A stretch of 64,000 nt of DNA from Owenia fusiformis (taxonomy: Eukaryota; Annelida; Polychaeta; Sabellida; Oweniidae): contig CAIIXF020000001.1 in NCBI GenBank assembly GCA_903813345.2, positions 124,001 to 188,000 of the forward strand. Reading direction: 5' to 3'. Positions 38,545 to 51,200 of the stretch are shown piece after piece (positions within the stretch are counted from its first letter, which is position 1; every line of letters begins with the position of its first letter). The notes beneath the pieces are model-generated. The model saw only the letters and a program-made list of their open reading frames with translations. It had not been told where the DNA came from and did no database searches. The position numbers were made by a program, and so were the translations under genes.

Positions 38545-39070
38545 ATGTGGAAGATTGTAGCAAGGTATAATGGCCCAAAAACAAAATGTGTCATCCAGCC
38601 AATCATCAGGCCAGATGGCACGATAGCTGTGACCAATAAAGAAATCACAGAAGCTTTTATGGTCAAATATGGAAATGAAATTATGTCTGTCCAATCTCAT
38701 TCAATATGGTACAATTACATTGAAAACACTGTTGAGAGAATTTTGACAACACAAAGAGCTATTATTACTGAAACGAACTACAGCAAAACTTGTGAAATAG
38801 AAAACATTGATCTGAATTTATATGAGATTGAGAATGCCATAAAATCATGTGTTAATTACTCATCACCGAGCCCTAGGGAAAAGATACATAAAATCATGTT
38901 AAAAAACGGGGGCAGTGCTTTGTCAAAATCACTTCATAATTTATTTCAAACCTGCTGGTCTAAAGGCGTATTGCAAGCAGAGTTTTGCATGGACTCCAAG
39001 TCCATGATTCCTTACCCTACCAGGGAATGTTATAATACTGATGTGAGTTACAGACCAATAACACTGGAAT
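38545..39070 (+). pseudogene. LINE C ORF2: RT fingers, cut by LINE B' insertion
   Basis: Frame with MWKIVARYNGPKTKCVIQPI, ITNKEIT-like and FMVKYGNEIMS blocks, then EIENAIKSCVNYSSPSPREK (the NKSPGPDxI equivalent), SKSLHNLFQTCWSKGVLQAE and, at the end, SYRPITL. The frame stops being LINE at 39071, where a T-run opens the antisense LINE B'. No continuation of this RT is visible beyond 42975. Confidence 0.75.
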
Positions 39071-39365
39071 CTTTTTTTTTTTAAACAATAGGTTTATTTC
39101 ATTGATATATTTTTCATGGCATAATACACAATCATGCGGCAAATCGCCTTCTGGCATTTTATGTCCGCTTTCAATTACAATGTTACATATGAATATACGA
39201 AAAATTCAAGAAAAATAAAACACACCCACTGTTTAGATGTGGCATGTTATAAATGAAGTGTACTGACGGGGACCTGCTGCAACATAGATGGGGCGACCAA
39301 TTACACATTTGGGTTGAGTAAGTGGGGTCTAAGGTAGTCAGATTATGTACAACCATGCACAACCA

Positions 39366-39872
39366 TTAACAGTTTTCTAAAAGAAATGTTGCTGTCAACT
39401 GAAATAGATTGTCTAATTTATCATGGGTGAGTTCGGGATCACCAAAGAGATATAAATCAATTTTATCCTGTTGGGTTTTATAACGAGATGTATCATCCAC
39501 AATTAACTCAATGGCTTCATTGAATTGATGAAGTTTATTCATTCTCATGGGGCAGCTAAAAAATAAATGTATCAAGGTCTCAGGGGACCCAAACTCACAG
39601 TTTGGGGAGTCAACATTATTCCAGTTGTGAGATATCAATTGGGTCTTCAAAATAAGGTCGACTCTGGCTCTGTTGAGGTACATCTCTTGCCTGCGATTTA
39701 GAATATTGAGGGACACAGTAGATATAATCCCAGGGAACATTTCGATTTTTAGTCTCCTTTTAAAAGAGGCCAATGAAGGAAGGGACTTCAGATAAGGCTG
39801 ATCACGTTGTACATTGTTCCATATCTCGACCATCTTGTATATTGGTGATTTTCTGGGATAATTAATAGGCAT
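39366..39872 (-). pseudogene. LINE B' RT C-terminal zinc region
   Basis: 168 codons overlapping the end of the RT frame, so a frameshift lies near 39880. It has PRKSPIYKMVEIWNNVQRD, NRARVDLILKTQLISHNWNN and the CEFGSPETLIHLFFSCPMR cluster, which matches LINE B (14677-14958). Confidence 0.85.
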
Positions 39873-41376
39873 GATATAATCTCTGTTAAAACGCGTATTT
39901 CTAATATTGACTCTTTTATAAGGAATGAATATATGTCTGTTATATATGATGGAATGAGGGCATTGTCGACTTTATACATAAGACTCTTAAAATGAAAATT
40001 TCTACGATCAAGTAAGCAAGACCAATTTAAAATTTTGAACACTTTACAGGCACTTGATCCTGACAGAGCTCCAGACACAATTAGACCAGCTTGGTACTGT
40101 AAACTTCTAAGCTTTTTTAGGTCAATTTGGTTTGCACCATCATATAGGACATCACAGTATTCAAAGAGTGACTGGATATAGGCATTATACATGATATTGA
40201 GATGTTCGGACTTCAGTCTTCCTTTCAGAGCTTTCATTGGATTAAGTGCTGTCTGGATCTTAGAGGCTAAATAGTTGATGTGAACTGATCCACATAGCTT
40301 ATTGTCAAAGTAGTAGCCAAGGTGTGTATGGGTGTCAGTTCTTGCGATTGCGTGGCCATTTAACACAATCGGAGGATAATTATTTGCATTATTATTCTTA
40401 GAAAAAATCAACTTTTTGCTTTTTTCTGGCTTAAATTCAAGTTTCCAGATGTCAGACCAATTTTCTACCTTTTGAATATCATTTTGGAGTTGAATATGAG
40501 ATAGGTTGTCATTTGGGCTTGTTGGCAAAAATATTGATGTGTCATCGGCGTATATGAAGCATTTCAAAGATAAAGTATCAGGCAAGTCATTATTAATGTA
40601 TATAAGGAAGAGGAGCGGCCCAAGGATACTTCCTTGAGGGACACTGCAGTTTATATAGTTGTCCGGGGATGTTTGAGATGATTTACCATTTACTGTGACC
40701 TTTATTTTTCTATTTGAGAGGTATGAAATAATAAAATTCAAGAGCTTTCCTGAAAAGCCATATGCTTTCAGCTTATGTATTAACAGATGGTGTGGTACCC
40801 TATCAAAAGCGGCCGAAATGTCCAAAAAGACCGACCTAGTATCAAAGCCATTACTAAAATTTGTCCAAATAAAATCATGAATCGCTAGAAGTTGGATTTC
40901 ATTGCAATGACCCTTCAAAAATCCGGATTGATAATTGTAAAGTAGATTGTTTTCAATAAGGTGCTTGTTCATTTTATCATAGACTATCCTTTCAATGATT
41001 TTGGAAACAATGCTTAGGAGAGAGATAGGTCTGTAATAATATTGTTAAGATTATTTTTGCTATCTTTTTTATGTATAGGGCAAACATTCCCAAGTTTCCA
41101 AATTTGAGGAAAAGTGTTTGCCTGTAAAAGTTTATTGAATAAAATGTAGAGAGGAAATGAAATTGACTTTGAGCATATTTGGAGCATTTTGATGGTGATT
41201 TCATCAGGGCCATTGGCCTTGGAAGGGTCAAGATTATTTATTATGTTAGTAATATCCTGTCTATCAAATGTAATATCACTTAACAGATTATCGCACCTCT
41301 GAGGAAATGGAGTGTCAAAGTGGTCAAAATTTTCATTTGAATGTTTTTTTTTCAACAAAGAAGTTAAGAAAGGCAT
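39788..41376 (-). pseudogene. LINE B' reverse transcriptase
   Basis: Frames 41376-41014 and 40972-39788, joined across a frameshift near 41030. Motifs: DPSKANGPDEITIKMLQ, TFPQIWKLGNVCPIHKK, NYQSGFLKGHCNEIQLLAI, motif A VFLDISAAFDRVPHHLLIH, motif B CSVPQGSILGPLLFLIYIN, motif C YADD (CFIYADDTSIF), KLEFKPEKSKKLIFS, THTHLGYYFD and a thumb region (LFEYCDVLYDGANQIDLKKL). The core RT of 394 codons is unbroken, including all catalytic Asp residues. Confidence 0.92.
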
Positions 41377-42039
41377 CAGATTTCTCTTGACTAGAACTGA
41401 AGATTATGCCTGACTGTTTTTGATAAGTACCCAAAATTTGTCATTGGCATGAGTCTCGCCATTCAATGAGTCAACCTGTTCATTTGTAAAATTTTCCTTG
41501 GTAGATGTTACGAGATTTTTAACAACTTCTACCAAACTATTTTTTCTTTTTTTGAATAGCATGAGCAATTATCTCATTATACCAGGGTTTATCATTGGCT
41601 TTTACTTTTTTGAGTTTGCTTGGAATGTGCAGTGTAAACAATGCCATCATTTTATTTGTAAACACTTCAGTCAAAATATTTACATCTTCAGTCTGATTAA
41701 GAAATTCATTCCACACCTTGGAAAAATTCAAAAGGCCAGGTGAATTGGTAATTGTCAAATCAATACAGCTAGATGATGTTGGAGTTATTCTTGTGGGTTC
41801 TTTAACAGTTTGGTCAAATCCATTTTGAAATAGAATATCATTTAGAAGTTTCCCGGTGTAATCTTCATCTCCCTGGAGGAACCAAGATTTGCTTTTTGCA
41901 TTAAAATCTCCGTTTAGATAATCCCATCGAAATTAATGTTGTTCAATTGTTGGAGTTTTTGATTCATCAAGTTTAAATATTCATCTCTCTGATTGGCTGA
42001 TTGCGAAGGGGAACGATAAAAGACCCCGTAAAGAAATTT

Positions 42040-42858
42040 TTAATGTTTTATTTTTAACTCAACCCACATTGCATCAAGGCCATCAATAATACTGAGATCA
42101 GGCCTAGGTGTCTGCAAGATGTTCTCGTGGGTGTAAATCATTAAACCGCGACCATTTGGAGAGTAAAGGGGCGTGTGAAATCCCTTCAGCAAATATTTAT
42201 CATGTATGATGTTATCTGTTAAAAGACCAGCTTCACATAGTCCTATAACATTAGCATTATTATTTCTACTCCAAATATCAAGGGCTTCAAATCTAGCGCC
42301 ATTATCAGCCCTGAGGCTATTTATATTTGAGAAAACTATATTTAATTCATCAGGCCCAGGATTACTTTCAAAATCATTGGACAAGGTCAAAATGAGATCA
42401 GAAATATTGGGTTGACAGAAAAGTATACTGAAACCTTGTATAAGGCCTATAAGTAGTGACAGGCATGTAGTCAGCAACAGAGCCAGAGTGTACCTTGGAT
42501 TTAGCTTGTATTTATTTATACTGTAGAGTCTCCATGAAAAGGACACTGAAACAAAAATTGAAACAAGCATTGTACTCAAGATTTTACATATAACTAAAAT
42601 AGATATTATGCATGTTTTGATGTCAATGAGTTGCCTTAGGTTATATTGAGGATGATACAGTGTAAAGCATATTCCCAGCAAGAGAGTACTGATTGTTATC
42701 AGGAGAATTAAAGTGAGCTTAGAAAATAATAAGTTCTTAAACTGGAGAAAATTCAAATTGAAGTTATTGGTTGTATTTGTAGAAGTTACCTTACATAATC
42801 CCACTCTGAACATACCTATCGCAGACCTCAATTGCATAATACTAACCCCCATGTGCAA
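42040..42858 (-). CDS. LINE B' N-terminal membrane region, 2A-like motif and endonuclease
   Basis: 272 residues from ATG 42858. Three hydrophobic segments (residues about 43-67, 82-107, 123-147) precede a 2A-like motif, NDFESNPGP, at residues 161-169 (42378-42352), which fits DxExNPGP exactly. The endonuclease starts two residues later: LNIVFSNINSLRADNGARFE, VIGLCEAGL, NGRGLMIYTHE and DGLDAMWVELK. The frame stops at 42040; remnants (FYRSPSQSANQRDEYL) continue in another frame. If the 2A works, translation would release the membrane part from the endonuclease-RT protein. A start at 42852 (MGVSIM) is equally possible. Confidence 0.8.
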   Translation of the reverse strand: MHMGVSIMQLRSAIGMFRVGLCKVTSTNTTNNFNLNFLQFKNLLFSKLTLILLITISTLLLGICFTLYHPQYNLRQLIDIKTCIISILVICKILSTMLVSIFVSVSFSWRLYSINKYKLNPRYTLALLLTTCLSLLIGLIQGFSILFCQPNISDLILTLSNDFESNPGPDELNIVFSNINSLRADNGARFEALDIWSRNNNANVIGLCEAGLLTDNIIHDKYLLKGFHTPLYSPNGRGLMIYTHENILQTPRPDLSIIDGLDAMWVELKIKH

Positions 42859-42975
42859 CTACAGCCCCAGGGATGACAGCAGCAGCACTCCACCAGCACA
42901 CAATCATGGTTCTAACATCAAGCATACGTTGAAATGGAACACGAGAGGATCGCCTCGGAAAAATAAAAGCTTATG

Positions 42976-43231
42976 AGTAATTTATCAAGTAACAATTGGC
43001 TCAAAACAATAGTCTATATACACTGTGGTTGACATGCACATTTCTGTGCAGTTCAGAGTGATACAACATCACATGTACTTAAAGTTGACATTTCAAGGTG
43101 GATTATAGGTGTATACAGCTTGGTTATTATCATATAGTTGAATACCAAACCATAACAAAATACCATAGCATTGTATAGGAGAATAGTGTAGCGTTCCTAG
43201 CAGATATAAAAATTAGTACCGTGGGTACTGG
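42976..43231. other. Spacer between LINE B' and the composite element
   Basis: AT-rich, no coding signal. No sign of the LINE C reverse transcriptase resuming, and the short target duplication of LINE B' could not be fixed. Confidence 0.4.
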
Positions 43232-43429
43232 GCTCACATGGTGACAGAAAAAAACGGATATAATGTTTTGCTGATTTTTTGTCACAAAATTATTTCAAGC
43301 CACTTGCCACTATTTTGGACTGACGGAAAGACAGATGGACAAATCGATGTTAAGTAAAATTGCTGAAAAAAAACGGATATAATTTTTTTTCAATTATTTG
43401 GAACAAAATTATTTCATACAATAGGCCAT

Positions 43430-45940
43430 CAGCTTCGCCCCAAAATTTAGGTTATCGGTATCAAGTTAGGGGAATAATCGCCATAGTGATTTTTGGGAAG
43501 GTTATGACCTCTAGAGTAAGAAAATGTGTGATAGCATTGCAACAGTTGTAGTTAAATGGGTGTTATCACCCATTTTTCAAAATGGCTGCCAGTGCACGAG
43601 TTACAATATAAAAGTAGGTATATCTAAGCATACTGAGGTACAAAAACTGTGATTTTAGAATCCATGTTTGGGTTTAAGGGGTCAGGGATTTCATCTATGT
43701 CTAAATTGGAGTCATCAAATAATCAGTTTTCATAAAAATCCAAGATGGCTGCTAAAATGGGTGCCAGAACGAATTTGTAATTATTGATATAAACTCAAAA
43801 AAAACACTTAAGAATAGTGATTTTGGAGCCCATGTCTACTTTATAGGGGCCAAGGATTTAATTTATGTCTAACGCTCCCAGTCCTTAAATAATTACTTTT
43901 CATAGAAATCCAAAATGGCCGCCAAAATGAGTGCCAAAACGAATATGTAACTTCGGATTTAAGCCTAAAAAAACACTAAGAACAGTGATTTTGGAGCCCA
44001 TGTGTACATTTTAGGGGTCAAGGATTTCATTTATGTCTAAACCTTCGAGTCATTAAATAATTGCTCTGCATAAAAATCCAAGATGGCCACCAAAATGGGT
44101 GCCAAAACAAATATGTAACTTCTGATTTAAGCTATAAAAAAACACTTAAAAACAGTGATTTGGAGTCTATTTGCACATCTTAGGAGTCAATGATTTCATT
44201 TATGTCTAAATCAAAGTCATCAAATAATAACTTTTTAAAGAAATCCAAGATGGCCACCAAAACGGGTGCCGAAACGAATATGTTAACATTGATTTAAGCT
44301 CAAAGAACAGATGAGAACAGTGATTTTGGAGACCATGTCCACATTTTAGGGGTCAAGGATTTCATTTATGTCTAGAATCAAGTCATCAAACAATTACTTT
44401 ATATAGAAATCAAATATGGCCACCAAAATGGGTGCCAAAATGAATATGAAACTATTGATTTAAGCTCAAAGAACAATTAAGAACAGTGATTTTTGCACAC
44501 CATGTATATTTTTGTAAAGGCCAAGGATTTCATTTATGTCTAAATCTAAGTTATCAAATAAATAATTTTTATAGAAATTCAAGATGGCCACCAAAATGGG
44601 TGCCAAAACAAATATGTAACTATTAATTCAAGCTTAGAACAGTTCAGAACAGTGATTTTTTGAGACTGTGTCCAGGTTTAATGGGATAAGAATTTCAATT
44701 ATGTGTATAACTAAGTCATCAAATAATTCCTTCATATGGACATCAAGAAGGCCGCCAAAATGGCTGCAGATGTGAATATGCAGAAGTAAACTTTTTATCT
44801 AAACATAGAGCAGTTAGGACATTATTTTTGGATGTCATTTCTAATTTGTGAGGTCAATGATTTTAATTTTGTCAAACAAAATCATTGAATAATTTATTTA
44901 TATACATGTCCAAGATGGCTGCCAAAATGACTGAAAAACAAAAAAATTATGGAGCTTAACTATTGATTTAAGCACACGGATCACTAAGAACGATAATTTT
45001 GAAACAATGGTATTCTCATCTCCTTTTGATTGCACAGTCTTAGTTTTTGTTCTGCTCTCATTGTACTTCCTTTTTAAGTTTTTCACGTGTGTGACACTTC
45101 TTCCGATGCCTAGCCTTGCTGCATATATATATGCATATCAGTCGTACACTGTTGATTCTGATGATTTATTTCGAGATGATCTTTTTGTGCATAGGCACTG
45201 ATACTAGCCCCCTCGCTTATCCTTTCAAAATGACTGTTGCTAACTGTTCTTTGAGCTTAAATCAAAAGTTACATATTCGTTTTGGCACCCATTTTTGTGG
45301 CTATCATGGATTTCTATAAAACGTGATTATTTGATGACTCAGATTTAGACATAAATAAAATCCTTGGTCCCTAAAATGTAGATAAGGGCTCCAATTCATT
45401 GTTCTTAAGTGTTTTTGAGCTTAAATCAATAATAACATATTCTTTTCGGCACCCATTTTGGTGGCCATCTTGGATTTCAATTAAAAAGTAATTATTTGAT
45501 GACTCAGATTTAGACATAAATGAAATCCTTGACCCCTAAAATGTAGACATGGGCTCCAAAATCACTGTTCTTAAGTGTTTTTAAGCTTCAATCAATAGTT
45601 ACAATAGTTTTGGCACCAATTTTGGTCGCCATCTTGGATTTCTATAAAAAGTAATTGTTTGAGGAGTTAGATGTAGACATAAATGAAATGATTGACTCCT
45701 AAAACCCAAACATAGGTCCTAAAATCACAATTTTTGCATCTCAGTGTGCTTAGATATACCCACTCTTATAGTGTAACATGTGCATTGGCGGCCATTTTGA
45801 AAAATGGGTGATAACACCCATTTAGCTACAACTGTTGCAATGCTATCACATATTTTCTTACTCTAGGGGTCTACACTGTCCCAAAAATCACTACGGGGAT
45901 TATTCCCCTGATTTGATACCGACCAACCCCCCAGGCTGAT
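43430..45940. repeat. 2.5-kb imperfect palindrome of 150-bp repeats
   Basis: 43490-43590 (gtgtgatagcattgcaacag, atgggtgttatcaccca) is the inverse of 45790-45860 (tgggtgataacacccat, ctgttgcaatgctatcaca). The arms consist of tandem units with aagatggccaccaaaatggg, gtgccaaaacgaatatgtaa, aacagtgattttggagccca and tcaaggatttcatttatgtc: eight or more units in the left arm, about four in the right arm (45230-45750). The centre (about 44990-45220) is unique. Confidence 0.82.
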
Positions 45941-45959
45941 GGACTACAACTACTCTTTA

Positions 45960-47340
45960 CAGTGACATGGCTTTTTGCAATGCAAGACACCTGAAATTAT
46001 TTGTAAAGCTAGGAAATGGGCCAAAATTGAATTTCGCGAGACAAAAATGACGACCATTTTGAAATCAGGCAAGCTTTTGAACCAGGAGTCAAAGGGGAGT
46101 TTTTTTGTATTGATGTTGAACAAAAATAACGTGAAACTGGAATCCTATCAACAGAGGTTTTAAGTAAATGGTCCAAAAGAGGATTTCGCGAGACAGATGA
46201 ACAAATCAATGTTAACTAAAATGGCTGAAAATAAAAAAACAGATATAATATTTTGCCTATTGTTTGTAACAAAATTATTTCATACAACTACTCTTTACAG
46301 TGACATGGCTTTTTACAATGCAGGACAGCTGAAATTATTTGTAAAGCTATGAAATGGGCAAAAAGTGAATTTCGCGAAACAAGAATGGCGACCATTTTGA
46401 AAGTAGGCGAGCTTTTGAACCAAGAGTCATAGGAGAGTTTTTTGTATTGATGTTGAACAAAATTAACTTAAAACGGGAATCCTATCGACAGAGGGTTTAA
46501 GGTAAATGGTCCAAAAGTGGATTTTGCGAGACAGATGGACAAATCAATGTTAACTAAAATGGCTGAAAATAGAAAAATGGATATAATTTTTCACTGATTT
46601 CTCGTAACAAAATTATTTCATACATCTTCTCTTTACATTGACATGGATTTTTACAATGTAGGACACTTGAAATTATTTGTAAAGCTAGGAAATGGGTGAA
46701 AAGTGAATTTCGCGAGACAAAAATGGCGGCCATTTTGAAAATAGGCGAGCTTTTGAACCAGGAGTCATAGGGGAGTTTTCTGTATTGATGTTAACAAGAA
46801 ATGACTTAAAACAGGAATCCTATCAACAGAGGTTTTAAAACGTGCCACTGTTATTGACGTAAAGTGGATTTCGCGAGTCAGATAGACAAATCAATGTTAA
46901 CTAAAATGGCTGAAAATGAAAAAATGGATATAATTTTTCGCTGATTTTTTGTAACAATATTATAACATATATCTACCCTTTACATTGACATGGATTTTTA
47001 CAGTGTAGGACACCTGAAATTATTTGTAAAACTAGGAAATGGGTCAAAAGTGAATTTCCCGAGACAAAAGTGACGTCCATTTTGAAAATAGGCGAGCTTT
47101 TGAACCAGGAGTCACAGGGGAGTTTTCTGTATTGATCTTGAACAGAAATAACTTAAAACAGGAATCCTATCGACAGAGGTTTTAAAGGAATGGGTCAAAA
47201 GTGAATTTCGCGAGACAAAAGTGACGGCCATTTTGAAAATAGGCAAGCTTTTGAACCAGGAGTCATAGGGGAGTTTTCTGTATTGATCTTGAACAGAAAT
47301 AACTTAGAACAGGAATCCTATCGACAGAGGTTTAAAAACG
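45960..47340. repeat. 340-bp tandem repeat, about 4.5 copies
   Basis: Copies start near 45960, 46298, 46635 and 46980, plus a short one near 47180. Each has acatggctttttgcaatg or a variant, gaaattatttgtaaagctag, gtgaatttcgcgagacaaaa, ggcgagcttttgaaccagga and ggaatcctatcaacagaggt. Confidence 0.85.
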
Positions 47341-47681
47341 TGCCACTATTGTTGACGGACAGACAGACGGATGGACGGACAGACAGACGGACAAGTGAGT
47401 GATTGCAAAAGCTCACCATGTGAGCTTAAAAGACAAGTATGTGGACGATAATTATCGTTTTGTACCCGTGAGTGCAAATTCATTTTTGCAAAAACTTTTT
47501 AAAACAATACAACAATTTGCTCCCATAGGCATAAACAGTCATGTTTAGGTGTTCTACGATAGCACGATCACTGTATATATAGTCAGCTTTCGATAAACAG
47601 TCATTTAGTAGTGATAAAGTAAGTAGAATTCGTGAAACTTACGGAATTCATGAAATTTTTCAGCATGTTCAACAGGAAAAT

Positions 47682-47872
47682 TGTCATAATATATGCTAAC
47701 TTACTACCAAAACTGTTTGTCTCAAAGTACTAGTATATGTGAGATTACCAAAATGTACAACTCTGAGTTCAAGTCAATAAAGCATGTAAATGTTTTGATA
47801 TAAAGAAGATTCTTAATCTTGTCTTTACGTGATATTTAGAGTAGTTCTGATAGAACTTTATAGATCCTTATA
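47682..47872 (+). repeat. 5' LTR of Ty3/gypsy element 1
   Basis: Starts TGTCATAATATATGCTAACT, and the first 34 bp recur at 52091 right after a purine tract. It ends just before a primer-binding site at 47873, TGGTGTCAGA, which matches the 3' end of a tRNA-Leu type primer. Its length of about 191 bp is usual for this gypsy group. The 3' boundary is inferred from the primer site. Confidence 0.7.
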
Positions 47873-47900
47873 TGGTGTCAGATTCATAGAACAAGGAAAT

Positions 47901-48226
47901 ATGTATAGATTGGAACCACCCGAGCAATTTGATGTGACTCAACCCAAGTTATGGAGACATTGGATTTCCAGGTTTGAGAGATTTAGGACAGCTAGTAAGT
48001 TGAAAACTGAAGCTGAATCTAATCAGATTGACACTTTGATATATGTCATGGGCCCAAAGGCTGAGACTATTTACAATACTTTTACGTATTCTGAGGACCG
48101 CAAGATAAAAACAAATATGAGACAATTTCCAAGAAATTTGAGCAGTATTTTGTACCCAAGGTAAACATTATAGAGGAACAAAGACAGTTTCACAACCTAG
48201 CTCAAACCAGTAGTGTTGATAATTTC
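47901..48226 (+). pseudogene. Gypsy 1 gag N-terminus, separated by a frameshift
   Basis: The likely native start is ATG 47901 (MYRLEPPEQFDVTQPKLWRH), 28 bp after the primer site; the longer frame from 47829 begins inside the LTR. It encodes the capsid N-terminal part (WISRFERFRTASKLKTEAES, LIYVMGPKAETIYNTF). Near 48105-48120 the reading changes frame and continues into 48227-51925. A run of A residues lies close by, but a programmed shift inside capsid would be unusual, so mutation is the simpler reading. Confidence 0.72.
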
Positions 48227-51200
48227 TTGAGGGAACTATACGACAAGTGTGAAGTTTGTCAATTTGGAGATAAAACAGCCCAGGATCGAGAAATTATGCA
48301 CCAATTAATTGTTGGAATGAAAAATAAAGAGCTTGCCGACAAATTGAAGATTATGGACTATACGAAACTCACTTTGGCGAAAGTAATTGAGATGGCACGA
48401 CTGAGGGAATCAGTCATTACCTCAAATGAAGGGTCGCCTTCGATTTCAGTGGACGCTGTTAAGAAAAACAATTATCGTGTCAAAGGACGCTACAGTCAAA
48501 GTAAATCGAGTTCACAGGATAATATAAAGTGTGGCAAATGTCTGCTACAACATGACAAGGGCAAATGTCCAGCCCATAACGAGACTTGCCGATATTGTAA
48601 ATCCAAAGGACACTACAAACGTGCTTGCCGTAAATTGTTGTCAAAATCGACACATAGTGCCCATAATGTTGAAGATTGTGATTCGACAGATGGTGATTCG
48701 TATCTCGGTGAAATATATGAGGCTCAGGCTACAGATTTTCTTGAGGAAGTTGTGATCGACTTGGATGAGATGATTACCAACGATAATGAACCTCCATGGT
48801 ACCAAGAACTGAAGGTATGTGGGGAGGGTATCAAGTTCAAACTTGACAGTGGTGCAGACGTGTCTGTAATTAACTCTTCCACTTTTCAGAAATTTCAGTC
48901 AAAACCACCCCTGGTTTCATCTAAGTCCAAACTTAATAGTCTGGGAGGTAGAATCAGGAGTTTGGGTCAATTTAAGGCCAAGATTGAATATCAAGGGAAG
49001 ATTTTCAAAACAAGTATTCATGTCGTAGATAATCCCAAGGGTTCAAATCTCCTGTCAAGAGGGTGTGCCACAGGGATGGGTCTTATCAAGCGTATTCATG
49101 AATTACGAGTACCTAAACTTGAATCTAAGGTGAAAGATCGAGTCAATGATCCTGATATTTTCGGAGATGTTGGTAAAATCAAATATCAGCCAATCAAGAT
49201 TAAGCTCAAAGATGATGCTACCCCATATTGCATACCAGTTTCTAGACGTGTCAGTCTACCCCTTATGCCTAGAGTTAAAGCTAAACTGGAGAAAATGGTG
49301 AAGCAAGGTGTTATTTCACGTGTTACAGAACCTACCGATTGGTGTGCGCCAATGGTCGCGGTTGAAAAACGCAATGATCCAGAGCCAAGAATTTGTGTAG
49401 ATCTTCGCCAGTTGAATAAAAACATAAAACGCGAGAAATTTATGCTTCCGTCAACTGAAGACTTGGTACATAAAATGAAAAATTCCACAGTGTTTTCCGT
49501 GCTCGATGCTTCAAGTAGTTTCTGGGGTCTAACCCTTGAACATGAAAGTTCGTTACTCACAACGTTCATATCGCCTTTTGGCCGTTTCAAATTCAATCGA
49601 GTTCCTTTCGGTCTGAATTTTGCGAGCGAGTTATACCAAAGAATCATGATGGAAACGTTCGAAGGTATTGATGGTGTAGAGATATTTATCGATGATCTAA
49701 TTGTTCATGGTAAAGATACTGCGGAACATGATCGACGGTTGTCAGCGGTTTTGGAGAAGATTAGGACAGCCGGCATCAAACTGAACAAAGCAAAATGCAA
49801 GTTTTCTCAGAGCAAGGTAAGTTTCATGGGTTTTACCATTTCAAAAGATGGGATAAGTCCATCAGCGGAGAAAGTACCTGCTATTCAAGAATTGAAACCA
49901 CCTACTAATCAGACAGAATTGAAACGTGTGCTTGGATTGATCAATTTTCTTGGAAGATTCATTCCAAAGATGTCTACAGTTGCAGCCCCGATGTACAGTC
50001 TATTGAAAAAAGACACAGTGTTTACGTGGGACACAATGCAGCAGAAAGCTTTTGATGATGTCAAAGCACTGGTAAGTAACGCACCGGTTCTAGCATTTTA
50101 TGATCCACAGAAAGAGACTATTCTGAGCGCAGATGCAAGTAGCTACGGTATCGGTGGATGTTTATGGCAAAAACATGGCAGTATTTTGAAACCTGTTTCA
50201 TATGCATCACGTTCATTGTCAGAAACCGAGAAACGATATGCCATGATAGAGAAAGAGTGCTTAGCGGCAGTGTGGAGTTCAGAGAAATTTTCACGATATC
50301 TCATTGGTTTAGATTATGAACTACTCACTGATCACAAACCATTGATTCCACTGATTAACACAAAAGACATTGATCAGGTACCAATCAGAACACAACGTTT
50401 ATTGATGCGACTTATGCGGTTCAATGTAAAAGCAACATACGTGCCTGGTAGAGATATGGTCGTTGCGGATACTCTAAGTCGTGATCCATTGCCATATGAT
50501 TGTGACGTTATCGAGAAACAGAACGAAATTGAACAACATGTTGAAGCGATTGAGAAAAATCGTCCTATTGCAGATTATCTGATTGAATTGATAACAACTG
50601 CATCCAGAACAGACCCGGATTTAATCCGTTTGCGAGATATGATCATGAAAGGTTGGCCTGACAGCGTAAAATCAGTGCCACCTGATTTAAAACCATACTT
50701 TTCGGAGCGTGGAATGCTTAGTATACAAAATGATCTCATATTACACGGTACACGAATCGTAGTTCCGAGTAGTTTACGTGCTGAGATTCTTGAGCGTATC
50801 CATCATGGACACTTGGGAATTAATAAATGTCGTGCACGTGCTAGCGGTTCAGTGTATTGGCCTGGGATGAGCGGTGAGATTCGAGATATGGTAAATAAAT
50901 GTACGCATTGTGCAACTTACCGGAATGCACAGAGAAAAGAACCATTAATCCCGACAAAACTACCGGATCGTCCGTGGAGTCAAATTGCAGCGGATTTATG
51001 TGAATACAAAGGTAAGCATTGGCTCGTGGTAGTAGACTATTTTTCGAGATTTCCGGAAGTTGCAAGATTAGAAAAGAATACAACTACAAAGACAGTGATT
51101 GACAAGCTTAAAGCTATTTTTGCGCGATTTGGTATTTGCGACACTTTAAACTCAGATAATGGTCCACAATTCAAAAGTGCGGAATTTGCTGAGTTCGCCC

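Larger units (their letters stand above)
39072..42975 (-). mobile_element. LINE B': nearly full-length CR1-like non-LTR retrotransposon
   Basis: Antisense element with a poly(A) tail seen as the T-run at 39072-39082. In element order it has a 5' region (42975-42859), a membrane region plus 2A-like motif plus endonuclease (42858-42040, continuing broken to about 41550), a linker, a reverse transcriptase (41376-39880) and a C-terminal zinc cluster (39872-39366), then a 290-bp 3' UTR. Only a handful of frameshifts and stops separate it from an open frame, so it is younger than LINE B at 11740-15185. It lies inside the LINE C RT. Confidence 0.88.
43232..47425. mobile_element. 4.2-kb composite repeat with 13-bp TIR
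   Basis: Bounded by GCTCACATGGTGA at 43232-43244 and its reverse complement TCACCATGTGAGC at 47413-47425. Inside: a large imperfect palindrome (about 43430-45940) made of tandem units of about 150 bp, then direct repeats of about 340 bp (45960-47340), then gacggacagacagacgg-type short repeats (47350-47393). No transposase or RT frame. It could be a non-autonomous DNA element swollen by internal amplification. Open frames inside are accidental. Confidence 0.7.
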